A stretch of DNA of 64,000 nucleotides, taken from an uncultured Prevotella sp. GTDB lineage: Bacteria > Bacteroidota > Bacteroidia > Bacteroidales > Bacteroidaceae. The translations under genes were made by a program, and so were the position numbers. Below the pieces are notes generated by a model. That model was not told the origin of the DNA. It did no database searches and saw only the letters and a list, made by a program, of their open reading frames with translations. Positions 51,133-60,612 of the stretch are shown piece after piece (position 1 is the stretch's first letter; each line of letters opens with the position of its first letter). The stretch is taken from assembly GCA_900322095.1 (NCBI GenBank), contig ONYS01000021.1, forward strand, positions 29,102 through 93,101. Reading direction: 5' to 3'.

Positions 51133-53934
51133 ATGAAAAGAATATACTACTTACACCGGTTTCTCTGTATTCTCTTATTATTGTTTTCCTTCTCCGCTAC
51201 TACTTTGGCCGACGGTGTCAAAGGAAGGGTTATCGATGCAGAAACCAAACAGCCTATAGCTGATGCCAACGTCCAACTCGTAATAACTGTAGGTGCCAGC
51301 CGGACCACTTCCTCGCAATCGACCGACAGTCTGGGAAATTTCACCCTCTTATCCTTTCTTACAGGCCGGGCTGTCATCAGCATCTCCTTTCTCGGCTACA
51401 AGACCTACACCAAAGCCGAATATCTCTTCTCTATCATGGAAAGCAACGACACTATTGACCTAGGAGACATCGAGCTGAAGCATTCGTCCACGATGCTGAA
51501 AGCGGTGGAGGTGACAGGCCACTTACCAAAGATAACAATGAGTGGCGATACCATCGTGTTCAATCCAGAAGCCATCAAATTGGAGGATAACGCAAAGATA
51601 ATAGAATTACTGCGCAAGCTGCCCGGCGTCTCGCAGCACGATGATGGCAGTTTATACTGGAACAACAAGCCCATCCGGCTGATGATGAACGGCAAGGATG
51701 TCTTCAGCGAAGGTATGATCTCGCAACTTCCCGCCGACATCGTGAAGAAGCTGAAGCTCTACGACCGTGGCTCCAAGCTAGCCCGTCACACGGGCGTTAG
51801 CGACGGCAAGGAGGACAACGTGCTCGACATACAGATAAAACCAGGATTCATGGATAAGTTCTTCAGTACTGCCGAAGCACAATACCTCACGACCAATCAC
51901 TACAAAGCCCACACAAACGGTATGCGGCTCTCCGACACTACGCCCATCATGTTCCTTCTCGACGCCAACAATATCAACGAGACATGGAAAATGAAAGCCA
52001 ACAGCACCTCTTCGTCAGGCAACTACAACTTCGGCAAAGGACTATTCGGCGGAATCTCTTTCGGGCACAACTGGATGACCGAGGGTGCTGAGGACAACAA
52101 CAATATCGCCTTCGGCCCCTACTTGGGACATCACGACGAGTGGACCGACAGCCATTCATCAACGCAGAATTATTTTCCCAACGAGGAGCAGACTTTCACG
52201 CTCAACAGAGCCCACACCTATAAGCATAATCTCTCTCCGTCGATAGACTTTCAGACGGATATCTATACCGATTCGGTAAACGAGGTGTACTTTGAGGCCA
52301 ATTATACCTACACAAAGAGCCACACAAAGGACGAAAACCTGTTGACCCGCTACGATGAGGAGCCCTACGCGTTTGGCAGTTTCCCCATTGAAGAGACATT
52401 CAATGCTCAGCCGGGCACAGCGCTTTTCAACCACACGTTGCTGCGCAGCCGCGACCGCAGCTTAGCCAACAACGACCAAAACCAGATCAAACTGTCGTCA
52501 CAGTGGTCTCACTTTCTACCCGACGAGAAGGGCGAGTTTGATCTCTCCGCCGAAAGTGAGTTGAATTCAAGCAATGAGCGCCAACTCATCAACCGCAACT
52601 ACGACTATCTGCAACGGCAGCCCAGCATCGGCATCAACCAGTGGGGGCGCAATCCCATGCTGTCTGCCAACAACAGTATTAAGTCTGAGATTCAGTATAC
52701 CTTCAGCGATAAATTTCTACTCGACCTCTCTGAAACCGTGGGCTACAACTTCAACCGCAACAATATCGACTTCTACGCCGACAGTCTCAGTGATGCTCCT
52801 GCCGACTATCATCCCTTGAACGCCGATATCGCCAACAGGCTCCGCTCTCATCAGAACACGTTCTACAACACGGTGGAGGCTTCATTGGTCTACAGCTTCT
52901 CCAAGCACAACACCATCTCGCCTTCCATTACCTGGAGTTGGTATCACGACCACCTTGACTATCAGCGCGGCAGCCTTGACACAGTGGCCACTCGCAGCAC
53001 GCATCTCATTGCCCCGTCGCTGATATGGAGCTTTAAGATTGATCGTACACAGAGCGTCAATCTAGGATTATCCTATAAGAACACGCAACCCGAACTTACG
53101 CAAAAGCTGAACTATGCCGACAGCCGCAATCCTCTGAGCATCGAGCGGGGCAATCCCAACCTGCGCAATAGCGGCACCTATGAGGCAAGTGGCAACTATA
53201 CAAAGTTCTTCCCGCGCCAACAGATCATGCTCAACACGGTGGTGGACTTTGTTCACGAGTCGTCTCCCCTCTCCTACCTGATGGCCTACAATAGCCAGAC
53301 GGGCGGCTACACCATGATGCCCATAAACGTGAAAGGTGGCAACCAACTGGAAGTGCAATTCAACTACGAACAGAGCTTCGGACCCTTCTTCACGTTCAGG
53401 AATAGATCCAAAGCCACTTGGCAGCGCTCCTATGCCTATCTCACGATTACAGACGTAGACCAGCCACTCTCGCGCAACACAGAGCGTGGCTTCACGTTCA
53501 ATGACAATCTCGATTTGGCTTATGAGACTGAAAATTTCCAGACTTCTTTATACGGAAGGCTCACCGCCAACAACTATCACTACACACTGACGCCTGCTTT
53601 CGACAACAAGCCGTTGGACTTCACCTATGGTTTGAAGACCTGGGTCAAGATGAACAAGATTAAATTCTCGTCCGACATCAGCGACGAGTTCCACTGCGGT
53701 TACCTGTCATCGAGCATCAACCGCCACCGCTGCATCTGGAACGCTTCGGTTTCATTGTCAGTGCTGAAGAATCTTGGAACACTCACGCTCGGCATGGACG
53801 ATATTCTCAACCAGAGGAACAACTACAGCAGCAACGTGGGTGCATATCAGCGCGTCGAGTCGTGGAATGATGTCTACTCCCATTACGCCTACCTGAAGTT
53901 TGAATACAACATCCGTCCCAAGAAGAAGAAATAG
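51133..53934 (+). CDS. outer-membrane beta-barrel protein with CarboxypepD-like N-terminal domain
   Basis: 933 residues. Signal peptide to about 27 (TTLADG). Residues 28-110 are a carboxypeptidase-regulatory-like beta-sandwich (VKGRVIDAETKQPIADANVQL, with the NFTLLSF and GYKTYT motifs), as on many Bacteroidetes TonB-dependent receptors. A plug-like region follows (GDTIVFNPEAIKLEDNAKIIELLRKLPGV at about 135-165), then a long beta barrel. Beginning at about 250 the barrel has many Asn/Asp-rich strands and aromatic girdle residues (for example YLKFEYNIRP at the C-terminus). No SusD gene adjacent, and no TonB box seen. May be a TonB-type receptor or an outer-membrane barrel of the same fold; substrate unknown. 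Confidence 0.85.
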   Translation: MKRIYYLHRFLCILLLLFSFSATTLADGVKGRVIDAETKQPIADANVQLVITVGASRTTSSQSTDSLGNFTLLSFLTGRAVISISFLGYKTYTKAEYLFSIMESNDTIDLGDIELKHSSTMLKAVEVTGHLPKITMSGDTIVFNPEAIKLEDNAKIIELLRKLPGVSQHDDGSLYWNNKPIRLMMNGKDVFSEGMISQLPADIVKKLKLYDRGSKLARHTGVSDGKEDNVLDIQIKPGFMDKFFSTAEAQYLTTNHYKAHTNGMRLSDTTPIMFLLDANNINETWKMKANSTSSSGNYNFGKGLFGGISFGHNWMTEGAEDNNNIAFGPYLGHHDEWTDSHSSTQNYFPNEEQTFTLNRAHTYKHNLSPSIDFQTDIYTDSVNEVYFEANYTYTKSHTKDENLLTRYDEEPYAFGSFPIEETFNAQPGTALFNHTLLRSRDRSLANNDQNQIKLSSQWSHFLPDEKGEFDLSAESELNSSNERQLINRNYDYLQRQPSIGINQWGRNPMLSANNSIKSEIQYTFSDKFLLDLSETVGYNFNRNNIDFYADSLSDAPADYHPLNADIANRLRSHQNTFYNTVEASLVYSFSKHNTISPSITWSWYHDHLDYQRGSLDTVATRSTHLIAPSLIWSFKIDRTQSVNLGLSYKNTQPELTQKLNYADSRNPLSIERGNPNLRNSGTYEASGNYTKFFPRQQIMLNTVVDFVHESSPLSYLMAYNSQTGGYTMMPINVKGGNQLEVQFNYEQSFGPFFTFRNRSKATWQRSYAYLTITDVDQPLSRNTERGFTFNDNLDLAYETENFQTSLYGRLTANNYHYTLTPAFDNKPLDFTYGLKTWVKMNKIKFSSDISDEFHCGYLSSSINRHRCIWNASVSLSVLKNLGTLTLGMDDILNQRNNYSSNVGAYQRVESWNDVYSHYAYLKFEYNIRPKKKK

Positions 53935-54041
53935 ACGTCCGATTACTTGCTCTTTCTTTCCAATGACATGAGTTGCATTAACCCCGTAGCCAGACCGAGA
54001 CTTCGAGAAAATGCATTTCTAATAAAAAAAGTAGGAAAAAG

Positions 54042-54073
54042 TTTGCAGGTATCAGGAATTTGTTATACCTTTG
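54042..54073 (+). promoter_or_regulatory. promoter of tRNA-Cys
   Basis: TTTG at 54042-54045 and TACCTTTG at 54066-54073, 20 bases apart. 25 bases before the tRNA. Confidence 0.75.
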
Positions 54074-54097
54074 CAGTCGCTTAACCAAAGCGGCTAC

Positions 54098-54168
54098 GGT
54101 ACCTTGTCCGAACGGTTAGGTAACGGTCTGCAAAACCGTTCAAGGCGGTTCGACTCCGCCAGGTACCT
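54098..54168 (+). tRNA. tRNA-Cys (anticodon GCA)
   Basis: Acceptor stem GGTACCT pairs with AGGTACC, the anticodon stem is ACGGT/ACCGT with loop CTGCAAA giving anticodon GCA, and the T arm is GGCGG-TTCGACT-CCGCC. The D-stem has a mismatch (U10 with U25). CCA is not encoded. It has a promoter before and a terminator after and stands alone. Confidence 0.95.
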
Positions 54169-54170
54169 CT

Positions 54171-54207
54171 AAAAGCAATTCACTTTCGAGTGAATTGCTT
54201 TTTTATT
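54171..54207 (+). terminator. rho-independent terminator of tRNA-Cys
   Basis: AAAAGCAATTCACT pairs with AGTGAATTGCTTTT around TTCG, followed by a T-run. Confidence 0.9.
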
Positions 54208-54470
54208 TGTTTTAACAATCAATTATCATCTCAAGATTCGGCAGTAAAACGATGAGATTTCGTCTATAACACGATTCCGTAATGCCCCGTACATCCATCG
54301 GGAACAGACCATACTAACATCACCCACAAAGGCCGGAATGACGAAATACGAGAAAGAAGAATATAAAATAGCTAAAATCATGTAAGGTGACAATTGTCGC
54401 GAAACATCATGTAGCAGATACATACACTAGACACCAACCGCCTTCATCCAGTTGGGATGGGGCTATTATG
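54208..54470 (+). other. gene-free stretch before the converging clc gene
   Basis: About 260 bases. A short hairpin, CATCC with GGATG around AGTTG near 54447-54461, may terminate the minus-strand clc gene. No coding sequence supported. Confidence 0.5.
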
Positions 54471-56243
54471 CTATTCTGCACTGAAATCGGCCACGAGCTT
54501 GCGATACATACCATAGAGATGTACACGGGAAACATATCCGATGAGTCGGTTATCGAGATCAACCACAGGCAGATAATCAGCACCAGTAGCCTCAAACTTC
54601 TTCATCACATCAGTCATCGGGTCATCCTTGCCCAACGTTGCTTTAACGTCGGTCATGAGCTGGGCAACCGTAAACTTCTGATAGAGCTCCGTACGGAATA
54701 CAACATTCCGAATCTTCAACAAGTCTACTTCTCCCAAAAGATGACCGCCGTCGTCGGTAACAAGGATAAACGAAGTGGGCGTCTGGGAAAGAATATTGAC
54801 CATCTTGCCCATCGGTGTCGTTGGTCTGACAGTTACCACGTCACGCTCTATCACCGAATCAAGACTCATAAGCGTCAATACACTTTGGTCTGTGTGGTGG
54901 GTGACAAGCTTTCCCTCACGCGCCAATCGCATAGCGTAAATGCTGTGAGGCTCAAATATGCTGATGGTCATCACGGAGACCACAGCTACTATTAATAGAG
55001 GTACAAACAATTGATAGCCGCCTGTAATCTCAGCTATCAGGAATATTCCGGTCAATGGGGCGTGCATCACGCCAGCCATAACGCCAGCCATGCCCAAGAG
55101 CGTGAAATTTTTCTCGGGAATATAAACTCCTATCTGATAGATATTCCACAAACGGGCAAAGAGGAATCCGCCAAAAGCGCCCACAAACAACGAGGGCGCA
55201 AAGGTTCCACCGCATCCGCCAGCGCCATTGGTTGAAGAAGTAGCGACGATCTTGGTCAAAAGGACACCTGTTATATATACCAAAAGCAATCCACCATGAC
55301 CGGCAAATAGTGAGCGGTCCATCACCACATCCCAGTCTGCATCAGTCTTCCCATTGAGTAGAGTGCTGATAGAATTGTATCCCTCACCATAAAGAGAGGG
55401 AAACAAGAAGATGAGCGTACTCAACACGAGTCCACCCAAGAGCAGTTTTGTATAGGGATATTGGCGAAGCTGGGCGAAGACTCCCTCACAAGCGGTCATC
55501 ATCCGGATGAAATAGAGCGACACGAAGCCGCAGAACACACCGAAGAGAACGCTTGCCGGCACACGGTCGACCTGCCAGGCTGAATCCAATTGGAAATCAA
55601 ACATCGATCTCTGTCCCGAAAGTATATAGGTTAGCACGGTGGCCGTTACGCTTGAGGTAAGAATAGGTACAAGAGAGGCCATCGACAAGTCTATCATCAG
55701 CACTTCGAGCGTGAAGACCAGTCCTGCTATCGGCGCCTTAAAGATGCCGGCGATGGCGGCAGAAGCACCACAGCCCAAAAGGAGCATCAACGATTTGCGG
55801 TCGAGGTTGAAGAGCTGACCAAGGTTGCTGCCGATGGCGGAACCCGTCAAAACGATTGGTGCCTCAGCACCCACACTACCACCAAAGCCGATGGTGATGG
55901 CAGAGGCAATGACCGACGACCACATGTTGTGAGGCTTAAGACGCGACTGCTTGGTGGAGATGGCATAGAGCACCCTCGTGATACCGTGAGAGATATTGTC
56001 CTTGACTACGTACTTCACAAAAAGCATCGTCAAGAAAATACCCACTACAGGAAAGAGCAGATAGAGCAAATTGGACGTGTCACGGTTGAAGCCCGCCGTG
56101 AGCAAAAGTTGTATCTGCGAAATGAGCCAATGCAGAACATAGGCGGCAAACGAAGCCAACACTCCCACCGCAACGGCTAGAATGATGGTGAGTTGACGCC
56201 GGGGCACCTTATTGATGGTCCAAGTGATTACTCTATTGGTCAT
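54471..56243 (-). CDS. ClC-type chloride channel/antiporter with CBS domains
   Basis: 590 residues. About 12 membrane helices with the filter motifs FGGSVGAEAPIVLTGSA (about 118-134; conserved gating-type Glu in AEAP), GIFKAPIAGLVFTLE (about 165-179) and GAGGCGGTFAPSLFVGAFGG (about 342-361), then two C-terminal CBS domains (about 450-580, SVIERDVVTVRPTTPMG and GADYLPVVDLDNRLIGYVSR). Probably exchanges chloride (or fluoride) for protons. One base after tsaC on the same strand, so a two-gene unit. Confidence 0.93.
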   Translation of the reverse strand: MTNRVITWTINKVPRRQLTIILAVAVGVLASFAAYVLHWLISQIQLLLTAGFNRDTSNLLYLLFPVVGIFLTMLFVKYVVKDNISHGITRVLYAISTKQSRLKPHNMWSSVIASAITIGFGGSVGAEAPIVLTGSAIGSNLGQLFNLDRKSLMLLLGCGASAAIAGIFKAPIAGLVFTLEVLMIDLSMASLVPILTSSVTATVLTYILSGQRSMFDFQLDSAWQVDRVPASVLFGVFCGFVSLYFIRMMTACEGVFAQLRQYPYTKLLLGGLVLSTLIFLFPSLYGEGYNSISTLLNGKTDADWDVVMDRSLFAGHGGLLLVYITGVLLTKIVATSSTNGAGGCGGTFAPSLFVGAFGGFLFARLWNIYQIGVYIPEKNFTLLGMAGVMAGVMHAPLTGIFLIAEITGGYQLFVPLLIVAVVSVMTISIFEPHSIYAMRLAREGKLVTHHTDQSVLTLMSLDSVIERDVVTVRPTTPMGKMVNILSQTPTSFILVTDDGGHLLGEVDLLKIRNVVFRTELYQKFTVAQLMTDVKATLGKDDPMTDVMKKFEATGADYLPVVDLDNRLIGYVSRVHLYGMYRKLVADFSAE

Positions 56244-56244
56244 C

Positions 56245-56814
56245 TTATTTCCTTATAATAGTTATCTCTCCGTTTTTCTTCAGTTTGATAATGCTGCTCG
56301 GAGTATGAGGCAAATGCTCCTGACGCCGCGTCCAGCACACGTAGTCTACGCTTGCCAGCAGTTCCTCCGAGATGTCACAATAGTTCTGAGCTGCAGGCTC
56401 GCCACTGATATTGGCCGATGTGGACACGAGCGGTTTCTGAAAACGATAGCAAAGATCGTGGGAGAACTTCTCCTTCGTGATGCGCAGACCTACGCTTCCG
56501 TCCTCGGCTATCAGATTCTCAGCCAGCCCGCTTGCCCCATCAAGAATGAGTGTTGTTGGCTTCGTCACGGCATCAATGAGTTCCCAAGCCACGTCTGGCA
56601 CATCGCGAACGTAACGTTGAAGCCTGGCCTCACTGTCGACCAGACAAATAAGCGCCTTGGAATCATCGCGGTGCTTGATTTCATAAACTCTCTTTACAGC
56701 TTCGGGATTGGTAGCGTCGCAGCCGATACCCCAAACAGTGTCTGTGGGATACAGAATGACGCCTCCCTTACGAAGAACGTCAACGGCGTTCTTTATGTCT
56801 TCTTCCTGTGTCAT
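56245..56814 (-). CDS. tsaC: threonylcarbamoyl-AMP synthase (TsaC/YrdC/Sua5 family)
   Basis: 189 residues. Makes threonylcarbamoyl-AMP from threonine, bicarbonate and ATP for t6A37 of tRNAs. Landmarks: LRKGGVILYPTDTVWGIGCDATN (about 12-34), KALICLV, KPTTLILDGASG (about 96-107) and STSANISGEPAAQNY (about 145-159). Has the short form without the Sua5 C-terminal domain. Promoter at 56839-56867. First gene of the tsaC-clc unit. Confidence 0.94.
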   Translation of the reverse strand: MTQEEDIKNAVDVLRKGGVILYPTDTVWGIGCDATNPEAVKRVYEIKHRDDSKALICLVDSEARLQRYVRDVPDVAWELIDAVTKPTTLILDGASGLAENLIAEDGSVGLRITKEKFSHDLCYRFQKPLVSTSANISGEPAAQNYCDISEELLASVDYVCWTRRQEHLPHTPSSIIKLKKNGEITIIRK

Positions 56815-56838
56815 AGGTGTTAATTATCCTTTTATTCA

Positions 56839-56867
56839 CAAAAGTACAAAAGATTTTTCAATCACAA
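56839..56867 (-). promoter_or_regulatory. promoter of tsaC-clc
   Basis: Minus strand TTTG at 56864-56867 and TACTTTTG at 56839-56846, 17 bases apart; about 25 bases before the ATG. Confidence 0.6.
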
Positions 56868-56944
56868 AAAGAAAGCAAGATTTTTCTTCAAGAATATATT
56901 GCCCAATTATAAGAACATTTGCTCACGATATAGAATATTTTTTC

Positions 56945-56952
56945 TAACTTTG
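56945..56952 (+). promoter_or_regulatory. -7 element at the fmt start
   Basis: TAACTTTG then CAGC and ATG (56957); a TTTG at 56918-56921 is 23 bases upstream. Transcription would start at or beside the ATG. Confidence 0.5.
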
Positions 56953-56956
56953 CAGC

Positions 56957-57928
56957 ATGAACAAGAAAGATTTAAGAATTGTCTTTATGGGCACGCCTGA
57001 GTTTGCCGTAGGCTCTCTGCAGCGGCTCGTTGAAAATGGATATAACGTTGTAGGTGTAGTAACGCAGCCCGACCGTCCCGTAGGGCGCCACCAGAATACT
57101 CTCCAGCCTTCAGAAGTGAAACAATATGCCGTGGCTCACGACATTCCAGTGCTCCAGCCGGTGAAGATGAAGGACGAGACCTTCCTCGACCAGTTGCGAC
57201 AGTGGAAGGCCGACTTGCAAGTGGTAGTGGCCTTCCGCATGCTGCCAGAAGTGGTTTGGGCCATGCCGCGATTGGGAACTTTCAACGTTCACGCTGCCCT
57301 ACTGCCGCAGTATCGCGGTGCCGCTCCCATCAACTGGGCTGTCATCAACGGCGAGACTGAGACCGGAGTGACGACTTTCTTCCTCGACAAGAACATCGAC
57401 ACGGGACGCATTATCGCTCAGAGGCACTTCCCCATCCCCGACGACGCCAACGTAGAATACGTCTACGACGGACTGATGAAACTGGGTGCAGACATCTGCG
57501 TGGAGACCGTTGACAAGATTCTCGCCTCAGAAGGCAATATCGATAGCATCGATCAAAGCGAACTCATCGGGCAGTCTGAAGCCGAATTGAAGCCCGCGCC
57601 AAAGATTTTCAAAGAGACATGCCAGATCAAATGGGACCAGACAGCCAAACAAGTCTACGATTTCGTGCGCGGACTCAGTCCCTATCCCTGTGCATGGACA
57701 ACGCTGAGCGATGGAAAGACCCTGAAAATTATAGAATCGCGCAAGACGGGACAGCCCACAAATGGCAGCAAGCCAGGTGACATCCGCGAAGAGAAAGGGC
57801 ATCTCTACATTGCCTGCGCCGACAACTGGCTGGAGATTACGGAGCTACAACTCAGCGGAAAGAAGCGTATGGACGCCCGCTCCTTCCTCAACGGCAATCA
57901 CGATATCAACAGCCTCACAGCCCTTTGA
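56957..57928 (+). CDS. fmt: methionyl-tRNA formyltransferase
   Basis: 323 residues. Formylates initiator Met-tRNA; it is the counterpart of def elsewhere in the window. RIVFMGTPEFAVGSL (7-21), NVHAALLPQYRGAAPINWAVINGE (about 109-132; catalytic Asn and His) and TGVTTFFLDKNIDTG (about 135-149; catalytic Asp). C-terminal OB-fold tRNA-binding part. The start at 56957 is close to a -7 box. Alternative starts exist at Met11. Stands alone and is followed by a bidirectional terminator. Confidence 0.96.
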   Translation: MNKKDLRIVFMGTPEFAVGSLQRLVENGYNVVGVVTQPDRPVGRHQNTLQPSEVKQYAVAHDIPVLQPVKMKDETFLDQLRQWKADLQVVVAFRMLPEVVWAMPRLGTFNVHAALLPQYRGAAPINWAVINGETETGVTTFFLDKNIDTGRIIAQRHFPIPDDANVEYVYDGLMKLGADICVETVDKILASEGNIDSIDQSELIGQSEAELKPAPKIFKETCQIKWDQTAKQVYDFVRGLSPYPCAWTTLSDGKTLKIIESRKTGQPTNGSKPGDIREEKGHLYIACADNWLEITELQLSGKKRMDARSFLNGNHDINSLTAL

Positions 57929-58000
57929 TAGATCAGGCTGATACCTAACGCCCCACAGCCCTGATAGAAGGCGCTAAAAGAGCCTACCAATAAGAAATAG

Positions 58001-58045
58001 AAAAACGGGATTTGGACCTCACAGCGAGTTCCAAATCCCGTTTTT
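58001..58045. terminator. bidirectional terminator between fmt and glcK
   Basis: AAAAACGGGATTTGGA pairs perfectly with TCCAAATCCCGTTTTT over a 13-base loop. T-runs on both strands; it ends both converging genes. Confidence 0.93.
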
Positions 58046-58068
58046 ATTAAGGGTTTACTGTTCAGAGA

Positions 58069-59052
58069 TTACTTGTTGATATCCCAACCCACAGCAGAAG
58101 CACCAAGCACAGCTGCGCTGGATCCGTCGAGGCTGCTGACGAGGAACTTAGGCTTATCGCGGAAGATAGGCAGTGCATGCTCACGATAGCTGCGCTCCAA
58201 AGGTTTCATCAGCAGGTCGCCAGCCTTGGTCAGACCACCGAAGAATACGAATGCTTCAGGAGAAGAGAACGTCACGAAGTCAGCGCAAGCCTCACCCAGC
58301 ATCTCGCCAGTGAAGTCATAGACGCGCTTTGCCAACTTGTCGCCCTTAGCAGCAGCCAGACTCACGTCGAGAGAGGTGATGTCCTCGGCCTTCATGTCGC
58401 GGAGCAGAGAGGGCTCAGCCGACTCTTTCAGGAACTCGCGTGCCGTACGGGCAACACCAGTAGCTGAGCAATAAGCCTCCAAGCAACCCTTGCGGCCGCA
58501 GCCACAGGGACGACCGTTCTCACGAACCATGATTACATGGCCCAACTCACCGGCAAAGCCATCGCTGCCGTAGACCATCTGTCCATTGATAACGATACCA
58601 GAACCAACACCTGTTCCGAGGGTCAGCATGATGAAGTTCTTCATACCACGAGCCACGCCGTAGGTCATCTCACCGATAGCGGCTGCATTGGCATCGTTGG
58701 TCAGAGCCACAGGTACACCCAGAGCCTTGGAGAACATATCGGCCAATGGCACAACACCATTGTGGCCCCAAGCCAAGTTGGGGGCAAACTCGATACTGCC
58801 TGTATAGAAGTTACCATTGGGGGCACCAATACCCATAGCCTTAATGTTCTGGATGCCGCCAGTCTGATCGATAATCACCTGGACTGCATCGACGCAAGCC
58901 TTCACGTAGTCTTCTACCTTCTCGTAAGCCTGTGTCTTCACTGCAGTCGTTGCCTTGATATCGCCACGGCTGTCAACAATACCAAAAACAGAGTTAGTTC
59001 CACCCAAATCCAAGCCAATCACATACGGCTTAATTTCATTATTTGCTTCCAT
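58069..59052 (-). CDS. ROK-family glucokinase
   Basis: 327 residues. Phosphorylates glucose (or a related sugar) with ATP. VIGLDLGGTNSVFGIVD (about 12-28) is the phosphate motif, IKAMGIGAPNG and the zinc-binding loop CGCGRKGCLEAYCS (about 185-198) mark the ROK family, and GNFYTGSIEFAPNL and NDANAAAIGE carry substrate contacts. No DNA-binding domain, so a kinase not a repressor. Own promoter at 59108-59138. Confidence 0.93.
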   Translation of the reverse strand: MEANNEIKPYVIGLDLGGTNSVFGIVDSRGDIKATTAVKTQAYEKVEDYVKACVDAVQVIIDQTGGIQNIKAMGIGAPNGNFYTGSIEFAPNLAWGHNGVVPLADMFSKALGVPVALTNDANAAAIGEMTYGVARGMKNFIMLTLGTGVGSGIVINGQMVYGSDGFAGELGHVIMVRENGRPCGCGRKGCLEAYCSATGVARTAREFLKESAEPSLLRDMKAEDITSLDVSLAAAKGDKLAKRVYDFTGEMLGEACADFVTFSSPEAFVFFGGLTKAGDLLMKPLERSYREHALPIFRDKPKFLVSSLDGSSAAVLGASAVGWDINK

Positions 59053-59107
59053 TTCGTAAAATTATGTTATAGTTTTCAGTTTTAGTCTTAGCGTAAACTA
59101 CTATTCG

Positions 59108-59138
59108 CAAAATTAAAAAAAAGTTTTGTAATCACCAA
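59108..59138 (-). promoter_or_regulatory. promoter of the ROK glucokinase gene
   Basis: Minus strand TTGG at 59135-59138 and TAATTTTG at 59108-59115, 19 bases apart. Leader of about 50 bases. Confidence 0.65.
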
Positions 59139-59219
59139 CACTTTCTTTCGTTTTTTGTTATGCCGTTTTTGGTTTTCAATATTTTCCACCTAATTTAAAT
59201 GTATATCAATTAAATTTAG

Positions 59220-59227
59220 TAACTTTG
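59220..59227 (+). promoter_or_regulatory. -7 element for the LysE-family gene
   Basis: TAACTTTG followed by CGG, nine bases before the ATG at 59237. Confidence 0.45.
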
Positions 59228-59236
59228 CGGTCGAAT

Positions 59237-59876
59237 ATGACATCTCTTTTTCAAATCGATTTGTTTGCCATGATTCTCAAGGGAATCCTCATTGGCATCA
59301 TTTTGCATACAACGCACACTGAACAAGGGCCGTTGGTACGGATTCGTAACGGGTGTGGGCGCTGCTATTAGCGACATCATCTACGCTATGATAACGGGAT
59401 TCGGCATGTCTTTTGTTGTCGACTTTATCAACAATCCGAAATACAAATTTTATCTTCAGATTGGTGGTTCCCTGATGCTGTTGTGCTTCGGCATCTACAC
59501 CTTCATGACGAAGCCCAAGAAACAGATTCACAAGAGCGCCAAGCAGAAAGGTACGCTTTGGCACAATGGGATAACAGCCTTCCTCGTGACGTTCAGCAAT
59601 CCGCTCATCATCTTCCTCTTCATGTCGACCTTTGCGCTTTTCGCATTCGTCATTCCCCATCATCCGCTCGAGATGATTCTCGGCTTCGCCAGCATTATCT
59701 TTGGAGCCCTCCTGTGGTGGTACGGACTGACATGGCTTGTCGACAAAATTCGCAACAAGTTCGACGAAACGGGAATATTGATTATCAACCGCATCATTGG
59801 CACACTGGTGGTAATTTTCTCGCTCGTGTGCATCATCGGAACGGCGTTCAACCTCTATCAGTTGCCGTCGTTCTGA
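59237..59876 (+). pseudogene. LysE-family exporter broken by a small deletion (frameshift)
   Basis: The natural start, ATG at 59237, reads MTSLFQIDLFAMILKGILIGI, a normal LysE beginning, but then goes out of frame and hits a stop after 44 codons. The rest of the protein (CIQRTLNKGRWYGFVTG to LYQLPSF, about 59304-59876) is intact in another frame, with five membrane segments. In relatives these two parts are joined by about a dozen residues with the signature P-x-G-P-x-G; here only four bases remain. So about 32 bases are missing, not a multiple of three. Either a real pseudogene or a sequence error. The family exports amino acids. It precedes the DUF4924-like gene by 35 bases. Confidence 0.75.
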
Positions 59877-59911
59877 AACAAATTATCTTATGATTTCATA
59901 TTACATCCATC

Positions 59912-60490
59912 ATGTATATAGCAAAAGAACTCAGAAAGAAATCCATCGCTGAATACCTGCTCTACATGTGGCAGATCGAAGACCTCATTCGGGCCTACGG
60001 TTGCCACCTGCCGCTCATCGAGAGGGAATATATCCAGAAATTCACCGACTACACCGATGAGCAGAAAGAAGAGGAAGCCGACTGGTTTGGCAATCTCATC
60101 CGCATGATGAATCAGGAGGGATGCCGCGAACAGGGACATCTGCAGATCAACAAGGTGATTCTTGAAGACATGACCGACCTGCATCAGCGGTTGCTGCAAT
60201 CGGACAAGTTCCCCTACTACAATGCCCAATACTACAAAGTGCTGCCCTATATCGTAGAAATCCGCAGCCGCAACAAGCGGGCCGACGAGAGTCTGGGCGA
60301 TGAGGGCGAGATTGAGACTTGCATGAACGCGCTCTACGGCAAGATGATGCTCGAGTTGCAGCACAAGGAAATCTCTCCAGCCACGCAGGCTGCGCTGAAG
60401 GAAATCACCACCTTCATCGGGATGCTAAGCGACTACTACGTGAAAGACCGCGATGAAGGACTGAAATTCGATGATGACGTTCAGCTCTAA
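59912..60490 (+). CDS. DUF4924-like Bacteroidetes protein
   Basis: 192 residues, all-helical by pattern (MYIAKELRKKSIAEYLLYMWQIEDLIRAYG, KEEEADWFGNLIRMMNQEG, KMMLELQHKEISPATQAALKE). No signal peptide or membrane segment. I recognise it as the conserved Bacteroidetes family DUF4924. Function unknown. It is often found upstream of rfbD and prfC, as here. A weak terminator follows at 60545-60580. Confidence 0.82.
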   Translation: MYIAKELRKKSIAEYLLYMWQIEDLIRAYGCHLPLIEREYIQKFTDYTDEQKEEEADWFGNLIRMMNQEGCREQGHLQINKVILEDMTDLHQRLLQSDKFPYYNAQYYKVLPYIVEIRSRNKRADESLGDEGEIETCMNALYGKMMLELQHKEISPATQAALKEITTFIGMLSDYYVKDRDEGLKFDDDVQL

Positions 60491-60544
60491 TAATGCTGAG
60501 ACACGAATAAGTTAATTATGGCGAGAGAAGCCACCCTGAATGCC

Positions 60545-60580
60545 AGTCGCATTCCACAAGAGATTCGGAATGACTTTTCT
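60545..60580 (+). terminator. weak terminator after the DUF4924-like gene
   Basis: AGTC and ATTCC pair with GGAAT and GACT with a two-base bulge; followed by TTTTCTT. Confidence 0.4.
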
Positions 60581-60612
60581 TCACTTTATAATAGGAATAA
60601 AAAGAGAAAGAT

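Noticed and set aside
59292-59876. A normal LysE gene starting at a TTG at 59292
   Set aside because: It would lack the first membrane helix and signature motif, which are found out of frame just upstream; broken gene is the simpler reading.
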